In this document: in pieces, positions 17,503 through 25,561 of the stretch | Position numbering within the stretch: the first letter of the stretch is position 1 | Layout: each line of letters opens with the position of its first letter | Program-made: the position numbers and the translations under genes | NCBI GenBank assembly: GCA_963841105.1 | Contig: CAWJCB010000004.1 | Coordinates: forward strand, 62,001-126,000 | DNA: 64,000 nt | Direction: 5' to 3' | Origin: VAZQ01 sp963841105 | GTDB lineage: Bacteria; Pseudomonadota; Alphaproteobacteria; Rhizobiales; Xanthobacteraceae | The notes under the pieces: generated by a model | Databases searched by the model: none | Told to the model about the DNA's origin: nothing | The model's input: the letters and a program-made list of their open reading frames with translations, nothing else

Positions 17503-18654
17503 ATGGCTATCAAGACGATTGACCGGCGGACATTCGTGGGCGGCGCGATTTGCGCCACGGCGTTGCTTGGCGGCAATTCGCCGGGCCTGGCGCAGCCGAA
17601 GGGATCAATCAAGATCGGTGCATTCGGGCCGATGTCGGGCAACGCCGCGGCCCAGGGCCAGAGCATCCGTGAAGCGGTGGAGATGGTGGTCAATGTCAAG
17701 AACGCTAACGGCGGCGTTCTTGGGAAGCAGATCGAAGTGGTCATCGGCGACGATGCGGGCAAGCCGGAGGAAGCCGCCGTCGTTGCGCGCCGCTTCGCCA
17801 CCCGCGATCAGGTCGTCCTTGCCATCGGCAGCGTGAGCAGTCCCGCCAGCCTGGCGGCGGCGCAGGTATTCCGGGAGGAGGAGCTCCCACAAATCGTTGT
17901 CAGCGGCACGGCGCAGAGGATCACCACGCAAGGCAACGAATGGGTGTTCCGCTCGGCGGTGCCGGACCGCAAGCTGGTGTCCGACATGGTCGAGTTCATC
18001 AACGAGAGGATGCCCGGCTTGAAGCGGTTCGGCTTTCTTTACGTGAACGATGATTTCGGCAAAGGCGGTTTTGACGCGTTTGTGGACGCAGGCAAGACGC
18101 GCGGCATGAGCATCACCGCCGAGGAGCGCTACTCCCGCGGAGACCTCGATTTCACGGGCCAGCTGACGCGCATCCGGGCGAGCAACCCTGATGCCGTCGT
18201 CGAATGGTCGCGGTATACCGAAGGCGCCTTGATCCATCGACAGATCAGGCAAATGGGATGGGACATCCCGCGCTTCGGCTCCGACGGGATTGCAGCGCCT
18301 GCATTTCTCGACCTCGCCAGGGATGCCGCGAACGGCGTTATTTATCCCACGCATTTCAGCCCTGCCACCTCGTCCAACCTGCCGGCGGCGCAGGCCTTCA
18401 TCGAATTGGTGCGCAAGACCTACAACAAGTCGCCCGATTACGTGCACGCGCAGGCATTTGATGCCATCAACATCGCTATAGCCGCTATCGACCGCGCAAG
18501 AAGCGCGGATAGAGCAGCGGTGCGCAATGCGCTGCGTCAAACTGATTATCAAAGTGTTCGAGGCCCCTTCAAGTTCGATCAAAAAGGCGATCCAACCCTG
18601 GTCACACACATGGTGCGCATCGTCGATATCAAAGAGACTGACGCGCGCAGCTGA
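17503..18654 (+). CDS. ABC substrate-binding protein (LivK type)
   Basis: This periplasmic receptor of the Peripla_BP_6 / LivK family has 383 residues. GGAGG lies 5 bases before the ATG at 17503. The N-terminus has a twin-arginine-like signal (DRRTFVGGAICATALLGG) and a cleavage region near GLAQPK. The mature fold begins IKIGAFGPMSGN. It binds the ligand for the LivHMGF transporter. It lies 52 bases after livF. Its stop codon is the first base-triplet of a tandem repeat that carries the start of the RidA gene. The ligand cannot be told from sequence. Confidence 0.88.
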   Translation: MAIKTIDRRTFVGGAICATALLGGNSPGLAQPKGSIKIGAFGPMSGNAAAQGQSIREAVEMVVNVKNANGGVLGKQIEVVIGDDAGKPEEAAVVARRFATRDQVVLAIGSVSSPASLAAAQVFREEELPQIVVSGTAQRITTQGNEWVFRSAVPDRKLVSDMVEFINERMPGLKRFGFLYVNDDFGKGGFDAFVDAGKTRGMSITAEERYSRGDLDFTGQLTRIRASNPDAVVEWSRYTEGALIHRQIRQMGWDIPRFGSDGIAAPAFLDLARDAANGVIYPTHFSPATSSNLPAAQAFIELVRKTYNKSPDYVHAQAFDAINIAIAAIDRARSADRAAVRNALRQTDYQSVRGPFKFDQKGDPTLVTHMVRIVDIKETDARS

Positions 18655-18702
18655 TCGGAGGAGACATGTGATCGGAGGAGACATGGGATCGGAGGAGACA
18701 TG
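18652..18702 (+). repeat. Three tandem 17-bp RBS+ATG units
   Basis: The unit TGATCGGAGGAGACATG occurs at 18652-18668 and 18669-18685, and with one change (first T to G) at 18686-18702. Each unit holds GGAGGAG and an ATG. The first ATG is followed at once by TGA. The second opens a 12-codon frame (18683-18718) out of register. The third is the start of the triple RidA gene. The first unit also contains the stop codon of the receptor gene. Confidence 0.9.
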
Positions 18703-19953
18703 GGCATCAAGGTCGTAAAGTCGGATGTGCCGCGTCCGCTCGCCAACTATAACGAGGCTTTCGTCGCCGGGGATCTGGTCTTTGCCGCCGGCCAGCTTGC
18801 CAGCGACTTCAAGGACGGAGTGCCGGTGCAGGCGCGCAGAAAGGAGAACTTTCCCTATTACGGCTCGGATATCGAGCTGCAAACCATCTACGTGCTCGAG
18901 AATCTGAAGAGAACGTTTGCAGCAGCCGGCTCCTCGTTCGACCACGTCGTCAAGGCGCAGGTCTTTCTCACTGATCTCAATAATTTTCATGGCTTCGACA
19001 CGGTGTGGAAACGCTATTTCAAGGTGCCGCCGCCGCGCACCACGATCGGCTGCGCGGGCTTGCTGGTGAAGGACACTCTCGTTGAAGTCGATCTCATTGG
19101 CTATGTGCCGAGGCAAGGCCTTGGCCACAGAGTCATTACATCCGGCGCACCACGCCCGCTCGCGAACTACAACGAGGCCTTGGTCGTTGGCGATCTGATA
19201 TTCGCAGCCGGACAGCTTGCCAGCGATTTCAAGGGCGGAGTTCCGGCCGAGGCGCGCAAAAAGGAGAATTTTCCCTACTACGGCTCCGATATCGAGCTGC
19301 AGACCGCCTACGTGCTGGAAAATCTGAAGAAAACCTTTGCGGCAGCGGGCTCCTCGCTCGACCATGCGGTCAAGGCACAGGTGTTCCTCACCGATCTCAA
19401 CAACTTCCACGGCTTCGACGCGGTGTGGAAACAGTATTTCAAGGTGCCGCCGCCGCGCACCACGATCGGCTGCACGGGCTTGCTGGTGAAGGACACGCTG
19501 GTCGAGATCGACCTGATCGGCTACGTGCCCCGCGGCGGCTTCCAGCATCAAGTCATTCAGTCACCGGCGCCGCGACCTCTTGCGCATTATAGCGAGGCAT
19601 TCACGCTTGGAGATAACGTCTTTCCTGCCGGACAGATTGCCAGCGACTATGTGACCGGTGTGCCTCCGGCGGCGCGCAAGCACGCGAACTTTCCCTTCTA
19701 TGGCTCGGATATAGAGCTCCAGACGGCGTACATTCTCGACAACCTTACCAAGACGTTCGAGGCGGCGGGCTCCTCGCTCGATCACGCGGTCAAGGCGCAG
19801 GTGTTTCTCACCGATCTGAACAATTTCCACGCCTTCGACGCGGTGTGGAAGCGCTATTTCAAGGTGCCGCCGCCACGCACAACGGTCGGCTGCACGGGTC
19901 TGCTGGTGAAGGATACGCTGGTCGAGGTCGACCTGATCGGCGTGCGTAAGTAA
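18700..19953 (+). CDS. Single-chain triple RidA-domain protein
   Basis: This 417-residue protein has three consecutive RidA/YjgF/UK114 domains with an exact 140-residue period: about 1-140, 141-280 and 281-417. Each repeats PRPLA(N/H)Y(N/S)EA, YGSDIELQT, AAGSS(F/L)DH and KAQVFLTDLNNFH. Each also keeps the RidA arginine in PPPRTT (113, 253, 393) and the glutamate of LVE(V/I)DLIG (129, 269, 409). Canonical RidA is a homotrimer of about 130-residue chains with active sites between subunits, deaminating reactive enamines/imines. A triple fusion could fold as a one-chain trimer (inference). No signal peptide, so cytoplasmic. Last gene of the ABC operon; it may act on the imported compound or its imine product. 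Confidence 0.9.
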   Translation: MGIKVVKSDVPRPLANYNEAFVAGDLVFAAGQLASDFKDGVPVQARRKENFPYYGSDIELQTIYVLENLKRTFAAAGSSFDHVVKAQVFLTDLNNFHGFDTVWKRYFKVPPPRTTIGCAGLLVKDTLVEVDLIGYVPRQGLGHRVITSGAPRPLANYNEALVVGDLIFAAGQLASDFKGGVPAEARKKENFPYYGSDIELQTAYVLENLKKTFAAAGSSLDHAVKAQVFLTDLNNFHGFDAVWKQYFKVPPPRTTIGCTGLLVKDTLVEIDLIGYVPRGGFQHQVIQSPAPRPLAHYSEAFTLGDNVFPAGQIASDYVTGVPPAARKHANFPFYGSDIELQTAYILDNLTKTFEAAGSSLDHAVKAQVFLTDLNNFHAFDAVWKRYFKVPPPRTTVGCTGLLVKDTLVEVDLIGVRK

Positions 19954-20042
19954 GAGCGGCTGTCGTCTTTCACCAAACGGCCTATATCTTATCTACTCCT
20001 ATATCGAGAAAGATGTCCTCGACGAGCACAACTTTCGCGACC

Positions 20043-20474
20043 TCAGTTTTTTGGTGGTTGCGGAATGGAACGCCCCTTGTCCTTTGTCGCTACAATGAAC
20101 TCCAAGAAGCGGAGGTTCTCAGTAGCGCTTGGGTTCCAGTGAGAGTGAATTGTGCCAGCAGCAACGAACAAACTATCCTCGGCTCGCAGCGTAACCGGTG
20201 GTTTTCCATCTTCCTGCCAGACGCCTGTACCTGAAAGAACATGGAACGTGACTGCTGCCGGATGGAGGTGTCGCGGGTTGATCCCACCTGGAGCATATTC
20301 CGTCTCGTAGACTGCAACTTCTTGATTCGCCGTATCGGGCAGTACGATTTTCAGCAGGGGTGCATGCGGTATCACGCCACGCTTTTCTTGGCTGCCGGCC
20401 GGTTCTGCCTGAAGCATGCATAGGAATCCCATTGTCGCGATGCTGATCCAACTGAGGTGCGATGTCTTGGCCAT
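20043..20474 (-). CDS. Secreted cupin-domain protein
   Basis: This 143-residue protein has a signal peptide (hydrophobic stretch residues 8-28) and one small cupin barrel. The first cupin motif is degenerate: HLHP is present, but the usual Glu is replaced. The second motif has AAGTIHSHWNPS. It is probably a periplasmic metal-binding or sugar/organic-acid-binding cupin of unknown substrate. It lies between the RidA operon (opposite strand) and the glucosidase gene, and may be independent. Confidence 0.8.
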   Translation of the reverse strand: MAKTSHLSWISIATMGFLCMLQAEPAGSQEKRGVIPHAPLLKIVLPDTANQEVAVYETEYAPGGINPRHLHPAAVTFHVLSGTGVWQEDGKPPVTLRAEDSLFVAAGTIHSHWNPSATENLRFLEFIVATKDKGRSIPQPPKN

Positions 20475-20551
20475 TTCGTTCCCGAGGCTGATTAGTGGAA
20501 GTGCCGAGCGTATATCAACGGCTGCGCCGCCGTGATCGCCAGAGCGGCAGG

Positions 20552-22744
20552 TCAGGAGAACACGACGGACAGCTGCAGTGTTCCGCGCTGCTCGAGAACC
20601 TCCACCGACACGCTGCTGCGGTGGCGCCGCACCTTGATATCGATGCTGCCGTCGTTGAGTTGGAGATCGTGCAAGACCAGTTCGTCCAGAAACGAGGGCA
20701 GCGACGGATTGTGAAGCCGGATCTCGTTTGCGTTCGGATCAAACTGCAAGCCGAGCGAGGCCTCGATGAGCGTGAATGGCGTAGCGCTCGCCCAGGCCTG
20801 CGGCGCGCATGCGACGGGATAAAGCGTGGGACCGCGTGCGCGCCCACGGCGGAAGCCGCAGAAGAGCTCCGGCAGCCGGTGCATGTCCATATAGGCCGCG
20901 GCATCGAACAGACCTGCGAACAATCGCGCGAGCAGATCGTACCGGCGGCAGCGCGCTAATCCTAATGCGATCAACGCGTTGTCATGCGGCCAGACCGAGC
21001 CGTTATGATACGACATCGGATTGTAACGCGCTTCCGTGCTGGCGATGGTGCGAATGCCCCAACCGGAGAAAAAGGGGTTGCGCAGGAGCAAGTCGGCGAC
21101 TTGGGCCGCCTTTTCCTTTTTCGCGATCCCGGTGAAGAGGACCTGGCCGGCATTGGAGCTGCGCACCCGGCACTGCTCCTTTTTTCCGTCGAGGGCGAGC
21201 GCGTACATCCCGATCTGCGGGCACCAGAATCTCGCATCGAACTGCTCGGCAAGATGTTCTGCCTCGGCGACGAGCCGTCGCGCGCGCTCGTTGTGGCCGA
21301 GACGCTTTGCGCATCGCGCCGCCATGAGCTTGGCGCAGTAGACGTAGCCCTGGACCTCGCATAGGGCGATCGGACCTTCCGCCAAACGTCCATCGGCATG
21401 GAAGATGGCGTCCTGCGAGTCCTTCCAGCCCTGATTGGCAAGGCCTTGCTCGGTCGCCCGGTGGTACTCGACAAATCCATCGCCGTCGGGATCGCCTGGA
21501 CCGTCGATCCAGGAGAGCGCCGCTTCGAGCGCGGGCCATAGCTCGACCAGCGTTGCGTCGTCACCCGTGCGCTCGGCATACAGGCCAGTGAGCATGACGA
21601 ACAGCGGCGTTGCATCGACGCTGCCGTAGTAGAGGCCGAATGGCACTTCTCCCAGCGCGGCCATCTCGCCGCTGCGCATCTCGTGCAGGATCTTCCCCGG
21701 CTGCGCGTCGGAGGCGGCATCATTGGTCTTGGCCTGGTAAGCGGCGAGCCGGCGCAACACGCCGTGCGCGACGCGTGGATCGAGCCAGAGCATCTGCATT
21801 GCCGTGATCAGCCCGTCCCGACCGAAAGTCGTCGAATACCAGGGAATGCCGGCATAGGGGTAACGGCCTTGCGGCGTGTTGCTGATCAGCATGTAGAGGT
21901 CCGACATCGAGCGGCACAGCACCTCGTTGAAGACGTCGTTTGAGGTTTCGACCGTGCAAACGCGGCGGGAAACGGCGCGGCGATTTCGATGAATGGCGCG
22001 CATGGCGCGCAGCGGCGCAATCGTCTTCGGCGGATTGGGGATGCCGCAGCCAATCGCAAGGTAGATCGGCGCTGCCTCCATAGAGGCGAGCGTGAGCCGG
22101 TAGCCCGCCGTCAACTCGGTGATCTCCGCGGGCGGTGGATCGAGCACCAGGGAAGTTTGACGCTGCTTCCCGTCAAGCCCTTCATAGATCAGGCGGGTCG
22201 AGGACGGCCGCGCAACCTGCCTGCTGATAGCGCCACGGCGCTGCCGGCGCAGGCCGCGCACTTCGAACAAATCGGCAAAATCGCTGTCGAACAAAAGCGT
22301 GAGGCGCAGATCCACCGGCCTCTCACCATAGTTGCGGATGACAAAACGTTGGTACGCGGCATCGCGCAGCAGAAAGATGGTGCGCACCACATGCAGCGTG
22401 TCTTTCGGGAGGACGAGCCGATTTTCGTAATACGTATCGGGATTGGTGAGATCAATGCTCAGCAGCGTGTTGTCGTCGCGGACGTTCGAGCCAAGCGGCA
22501 AGGGTTGCGTGCCGTTGAGCAGGAATTCGAGATGCGAGAGAAAGCGCGTGTCGCAGTGGAACAAGCCGTCGGGGCCGCCGGCGGAAGCACCGATATCGCC
22601 GTAGCTGTCGAGCACGACAAAGGTATCATCGTGCTTGAGCACATAGCGCGGCCGGGTCGCCGATCCCGTTGCGGGAATATAGAACGGCGCCTCGGGAACA
22701 TCATCGTGCAACAATTTCGGGAGCGCGGCGCTCTCGGTCGCCAT
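20552..22744 (-). CDS. Amylo-alpha-1,6-glucosidase family protein
   Basis: This 730-residue protein has an N-terminal beta-sandwich domain (DTFVVLDSYGDIG near 40, LFHCDTRFLSHLEF near 81). It also has a C-terminal alpha/alpha-toroid of the glycogen-debranching / GH15-like type (GIPWYSTTFGRDGLITAMQ near 300, YHNGSVWPHDNALIALGL near 595). These enzymes remove alpha-1,6 branches from glycogen-like glucan. No signal peptide, so cytoplasmic. It is followed 10 bases upstream on the same strand by a GT4 transferase, as in many rhizobial glucan/trehalose clusters. Exact substrate is inferred from family. Confidence 0.87.
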   Translation of the reverse strand: MATESAALPKLLHDDVPEAPFYIPATGSATRPRYVLKHDDTFVVLDSYGDIGASAGGPDGLFHCDTRFLSHLEFLLNGTQPLPLGSNVRDDNTLLSIDLTNPDTYYENRLVLPKDTLHVVRTIFLLRDAAYQRFVIRNYGERPVDLRLTLLFDSDFADLFEVRGLRRQRRGAISRQVARPSSTRLIYEGLDGKQRQTSLVLDPPPAEITELTAGYRLTLASMEAAPIYLAIGCGIPNPPKTIAPLRAMRAIHRNRRAVSRRVCTVETSNDVFNEVLCRSMSDLYMLISNTPQGRYPYAGIPWYSTTFGRDGLITAMQMLWLDPRVAHGVLRRLAAYQAKTNDAASDAQPGKILHEMRSGEMAALGEVPFGLYYGSVDATPLFVMLTGLYAERTGDDATLVELWPALEAALSWIDGPGDPDGDGFVEYHRATEQGLANQGWKDSQDAIFHADGRLAEGPIALCEVQGYVYCAKLMAARCAKRLGHNERARRLVAEAEHLAEQFDARFWCPQIGMYALALDGKKEQCRVRSSNAGQVLFTGIAKKEKAAQVADLLLRNPFFSGWGIRTIASTEARYNPMSYHNGSVWPHDNALIALGLARCRRYDLLARLFAGLFDAAAYMDMHRLPELFCGFRRGRARGPTLYPVACAPQAWASATPFTLIEASLGLQFDPNANEIRLHNPSLPSFLDELVLHDLQLNDGSIDIKVRRHRSSVSVEVLEQRGTLQLSVVFS

Positions 22745-22754
22745 GCAGTTCCTG

Positions 22755-23849
22755 TCAGTTCATTCCCTGTTCCAGCGCCGGCTGCAGCGGGCGCCGGGTG
22801 GAGGCCTGCTCCGCGCGCGATGTCTTCCTGATCAAGGAACGATATAGCTGAATGTAATCCTTGGCCATGCGAGTAGCGGAAAAACGCTCCTCGAACCTGC
22901 GCCGCACCGTGCGCCGATCCAGCGCGAGCACCTGCGGGAGCAGGCGCACGGCGTCGCTCATGCCATCGGCGAGGGCGCCGGTGATGCCGGCATCGATGAT
23001 TTCCGCAACCGAGCCGCGCCGAAAGGCAAGCACCGGCGTGCCGCATGCCATGGCCTCGATCATGACGAGGCCAAACGGCTCGGGCCAATCTACCGGAAAG
23101 AGGACCGCCCGCGCCTCGCCCAGAAAATGGATCTTTTCGCGCTCGTTGATCTCCCCGACAAACTCGATACCGGGCAGGTCGAGCAGCGGCACGATGCGCT
23201 CGCGGAAATAGGGTTCATCGACCTTATCCACCTTGGCCGCGATCTTCAGCGGCATACCCAGCGCTTGCGCTATCTGAATGGCCCGGTCGGGTCCTTTTTC
23301 CGGTGAGATCCGTCCGAGGAACGCAAGATATCCGCCGCGGGGATTGTAGGTAGGCTTGAGCAAATCGAGAGGGAGGCCGTGGTATACGGTGGCCACAAAA
23401 TTGCTGCCGGAGATCGGGGTCCGCTGATGATTGGAGATGGACACCAGTGGCATTTCGGCAAAACCGACGTACAGAGGCTTCAAATCGGGCAGATCCTGCC
23501 GGCCATGCAACGTGGTCACGGTCCGATGCGCCATCGGCCGGAAGAGGGGAAAATGAAACTGATCGATGTGAAAATGCAGGACGTCGAACTCATCGGCGCG
23601 CTCGCGCACGCGATCGAGCATCAACATGTAATATGGGATGGGGTCGCGCACGTTCGGGTCAAGCCGCAGCGCCATGGACGCACACGGAACAAGAGTAGCG
23701 CTTGTCACAGAGTCGCCACTGGCGAACAGGGTCACGTCATGACCCAGCCTGACCAACTCGTCAGTCAAGTACGCCACGATTCGTTCGGTGCCGCCGTAAA
23801 GCCTGGGGGGCACGCTCTCGCTCAGAGGCGCGATCTGCGCAATCTTCAT
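22755..23849 (-). CDS. GT4 glycosyltransferase
   Basis: This retaining GT-B glycosyltransferase of family 4 has 364 residues. The N-terminal domain begins KIAQIAPLSESVPPRLYGGT, with the donor-loop glycines. The C-terminal nucleotide-sugar domain has FLGRISPEKG and the EPFGLVMIEAMACGTPV region with the Glu pair. It is soluble, with no membrane anchor. It sits directly upstream of the amylo-1,6-glucosidase on one probable transcript, so a role in glucan building or remodelling is likely; donor and acceptor are unknown. Confidence 0.88.
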   Translation of the reverse strand: MKIAQIAPLSESVPPRLYGGTERIVAYLTDELVRLGHDVTLFASGDSVTSATLVPCASMALRLDPNVRDPIPYYMLMLDRVRERADEFDVLHFHIDQFHFPLFRPMAHRTVTTLHGRQDLPDLKPLYVGFAEMPLVSISNHQRTPISGSNFVATVYHGLPLDLLKPTYNPRGGYLAFLGRISPEKGPDRAIQIAQALGMPLKIAAKVDKVDEPYFRERIVPLLDLPGIEFVGEINEREKIHFLGEARAVLFPVDWPEPFGLVMIEAMACGTPVLAFRRGSVAEIIDAGITGALADGMSDAVRLLPQVLALDRRTVRRRFEERFSATRMAKDYIQLYRSLIRKTSRAEQASTRRPLQPALEQGMN

Positions 23850-23936
23850 AGCAGGGATTGTCTCCAGCAGGACCCACTCGTTGGGCCAACGTATCTCGCC
23901 AGGAAAGGTTCCGTTGCGCTACCCGCATGACCCCCC

Positions 23937-24311
23937 TCAGGGCTCGGCGTAGGCAATGGTCGACAACAGTGACACTTCTGCGCGACGAGAGTCGAGGCGG
24001 GTGTGTTGCACAATAATGGGAACATCGGATTCGAACACGGAGGCGTAATCCGTATCAAGTGGAACGCGCTGGGGATCATCGAGATCGTTGAAGCGCAAAT
24101 GCAGCGTCCGGCGCGGTTGAACCCTTAGGCGAAAGGGTCCAACCGGCTCGCGGTCGGCCAAGAAGATCGTGATGCTGACATTGGCCACTTGGTCACTGGC
24201 GTTGAGGATGCAGGCTGTCTCGTGCGAAATGAGTGCACGGTCCGAAAAGGCGCTGTCCGATGGGATGTAGCCTTCAGCAATCGCCCACCGCCTGCGCCCG
24301 ATTGCTTGCAT
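23937..24311 (-). CDS. ASRT-family (sensory rhodopsin transducer-like) protein
   Basis: This small beta-sandwich protein of 124 residues matches the Anabaena sensory rhodopsin transducer family (PF07100 type): RRRWAIAEGYIP near the start, ISHETACILNASD, EPVGPFRLRVQPRRTLHLRF, NDLDDP and VPIIVQHTRLDSR near the end. The ATG at 24311 was chosen because GGAGG stands 7 bases before it. The family was named for its partner in Anabaena, but most members live without a rhodopsin, and structural work has suggested carbohydrate binding. No rhodopsin is in this window. Its place among glucan and trehalose genes fits a sugar-linked role (inference). Confidence 0.85.
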   Translation of the reverse strand: MQAIGRRRWAIAEGYIPSDSAFSDRALISHETACILNASDQVANVSITIFLADREPVGPFRLRVQPRRTLHLRFNDLDDPQRVPLDTDYASVFESDVPIIVQHTRLDSRRAEVSLLSTIAYAEP

Positions 24312-24461
24312 GGCCATGCCTCCGTCCGCGAGGGAACTGCAACGCGGGAGCGCTGCCTTTGTTTCCTCTGATATGGAACTTTTGTTCCGCTGACGCAATT
24401 GGCTCGCCTGGGGCCTCGGAGTGCGCCGGCGCTCTGTGTCCTGCAAGCCGAAGGGAAAGGA

Positions 24462-25517
24462 ATGCGCGCACTCACCGTTTCGCCCGGCATCGCCAAGTCC
24501 GCTCGCATTGACGATGTACCCGAACCGCCGCTCACGGACGGCTCCATCTTGGTGCGCGCGCTGGCGCTCGGCGTGTGCGGGACCGATCGCGAAATCGTTT
24601 CCGGCGCGTATGGCTCGGCTCCGCCGGGCGAGAAGCGTCTGGTGCTTGGCCATGAGTCGCTGGGGGTGGTTGAGGTGGCGCCGCCGGATTGCGGCCTCAA
24701 GCCGGGCGACCATGTCGTCGGGATTGTGCGCCGGCCCGACCCGCAGCCTTGCAGCGCATGCGCTGTCGGTGAGTGGGACATGTGCCGCAACGGAGGCTAC
24801 ACGGAACGGGGTATAAAAGAGCGGCACGGCTATGCGGCCGAGCGCTTCCGCATCGAGCCGCAATTTGCGGTCAAGGTCGATTCCTCTCTTGGAATCTTGG
24901 GCGTTCTGCTCGAGCCGGCCAGCATACTGGCGAAAGCCTGGGATCACGCCGAAGCGATCGGCGCCCGGTCGCGGGGATGGTTGCCGGGGACGGCACTGGT
25001 CACGGGCGCGGGTCCCATCGGGTTGCTGGCGGCCCTGATGGGGATGCAGCGCGGCCTTGCTGTGCACGTGCTCGACCGAAACACGGGCGGACCCAAGGAG
25101 GAATTGGTCGGCGAGCTTGGCGGGACATATCACAGCGATCCCGGCATTCTCGATCGGCTCGCGCCGGACATCCTCATCGAGTGCACCGGCGCCGCCTCCA
25201 TCATTCGAGCCTGTCTCGGCTCTACGGCGCCCGCCGGTATCATCTGTCTTGCCGGGGTCTCCGAACCCGGAACATTGCTGGACGTGGATATCGGCCGGCT
25301 CAATCGCACAATGGTGCTGGACAACGATTGCGTATTCGGCTCGGTCAACGCTAATCGCCGCCATTATGAGGTGGCGGCAGAGGCTCTCGGACAGGCGGAC
25401 AGGAATTGGTTGCGGCGGCTGATCACGCGCCGCCTCCCGTTGGAAAGATGGAGCGAGGCGCTGGAGCACCGCCCGGGCGACATCAAGGTCGTAATCGACT
25501 TCGCTCAATCGCCTTAA
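24462..25517 (+). CDS. Glucose 1-dehydrogenase-like MDR enzyme
   Basis: This is a zinc-type medium-chain dehydrogenase of 351 residues, closest to NAD(P)-dependent glucose 1-dehydrogenases. The catalytic-zinc ligands fit CGTDRE, GHES and LLEPASI. The structural-zinc loop CSACAVGEWDMC keeps three of four Cys. GYTERGIKERHGYAAE is typical of the glucose dehydrogenase group, and the Rossmann motif is GAGPIG. The ATG at 24462 follows AAGGGAAAGG. It would oxidise glucose to gluconolactone, and neighbours that release glucose (GH15, amyloglucosidase) fit this. It is transcribed away from the ASRT gene with a 150-base gap between. Confidence 0.85.
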   Translation: MRALTVSPGIAKSARIDDVPEPPLTDGSILVRALALGVCGTDREIVSGAYGSAPPGEKRLVLGHESLGVVEVAPPDCGLKPGDHVVGIVRRPDPQPCSACAVGEWDMCRNGGYTERGIKERHGYAAERFRIEPQFAVKVDSSLGILGVLLEPASILAKAWDHAEAIGARSRGWLPGTALVTGAGPIGLLAALMGMQRGLAVHVLDRNTGGPKEELVGELGGTYHSDPGILDRLAPDILIECTGAASIIRACLGSTAPAGIICLAGVSEPGTLLDVDIGRLNRTMVLDNDCVFGSVNANRRHYEVAAEALGQADRNWLRRLITRRLPLERWSEALEHRPGDIKVVIDFAQSP

Positions 25518-25561
25518 AAATCGAAGGCAGGAGCGAGGCATGCCTCGCCTCTACAACCAGC

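Noticed and set aside
17605..19551. Minus-strand open frame of 648 codons with internal repeats
   Set aside because: It is the antisense of the ABC receptor and triple RidA genes. Its repeats mirror the RidA repeats, and it has no known domain or ribosome-binding site. High GC content keeps antisense frames open.
18700..19953. Period-420 direct repeats considered as a CRISPR or satellite array
   Set aside because: The period equals one RidA domain, the frame is maintained throughout, and protein motifs are conserved at each copy.
24312..25541. Long upstream extension of the ASRT reading frame
   Set aside because: The frame is open but runs antisense to the glucose dehydrogenase gene. Family length and a correctly spaced GGAGG support the start at 24311.
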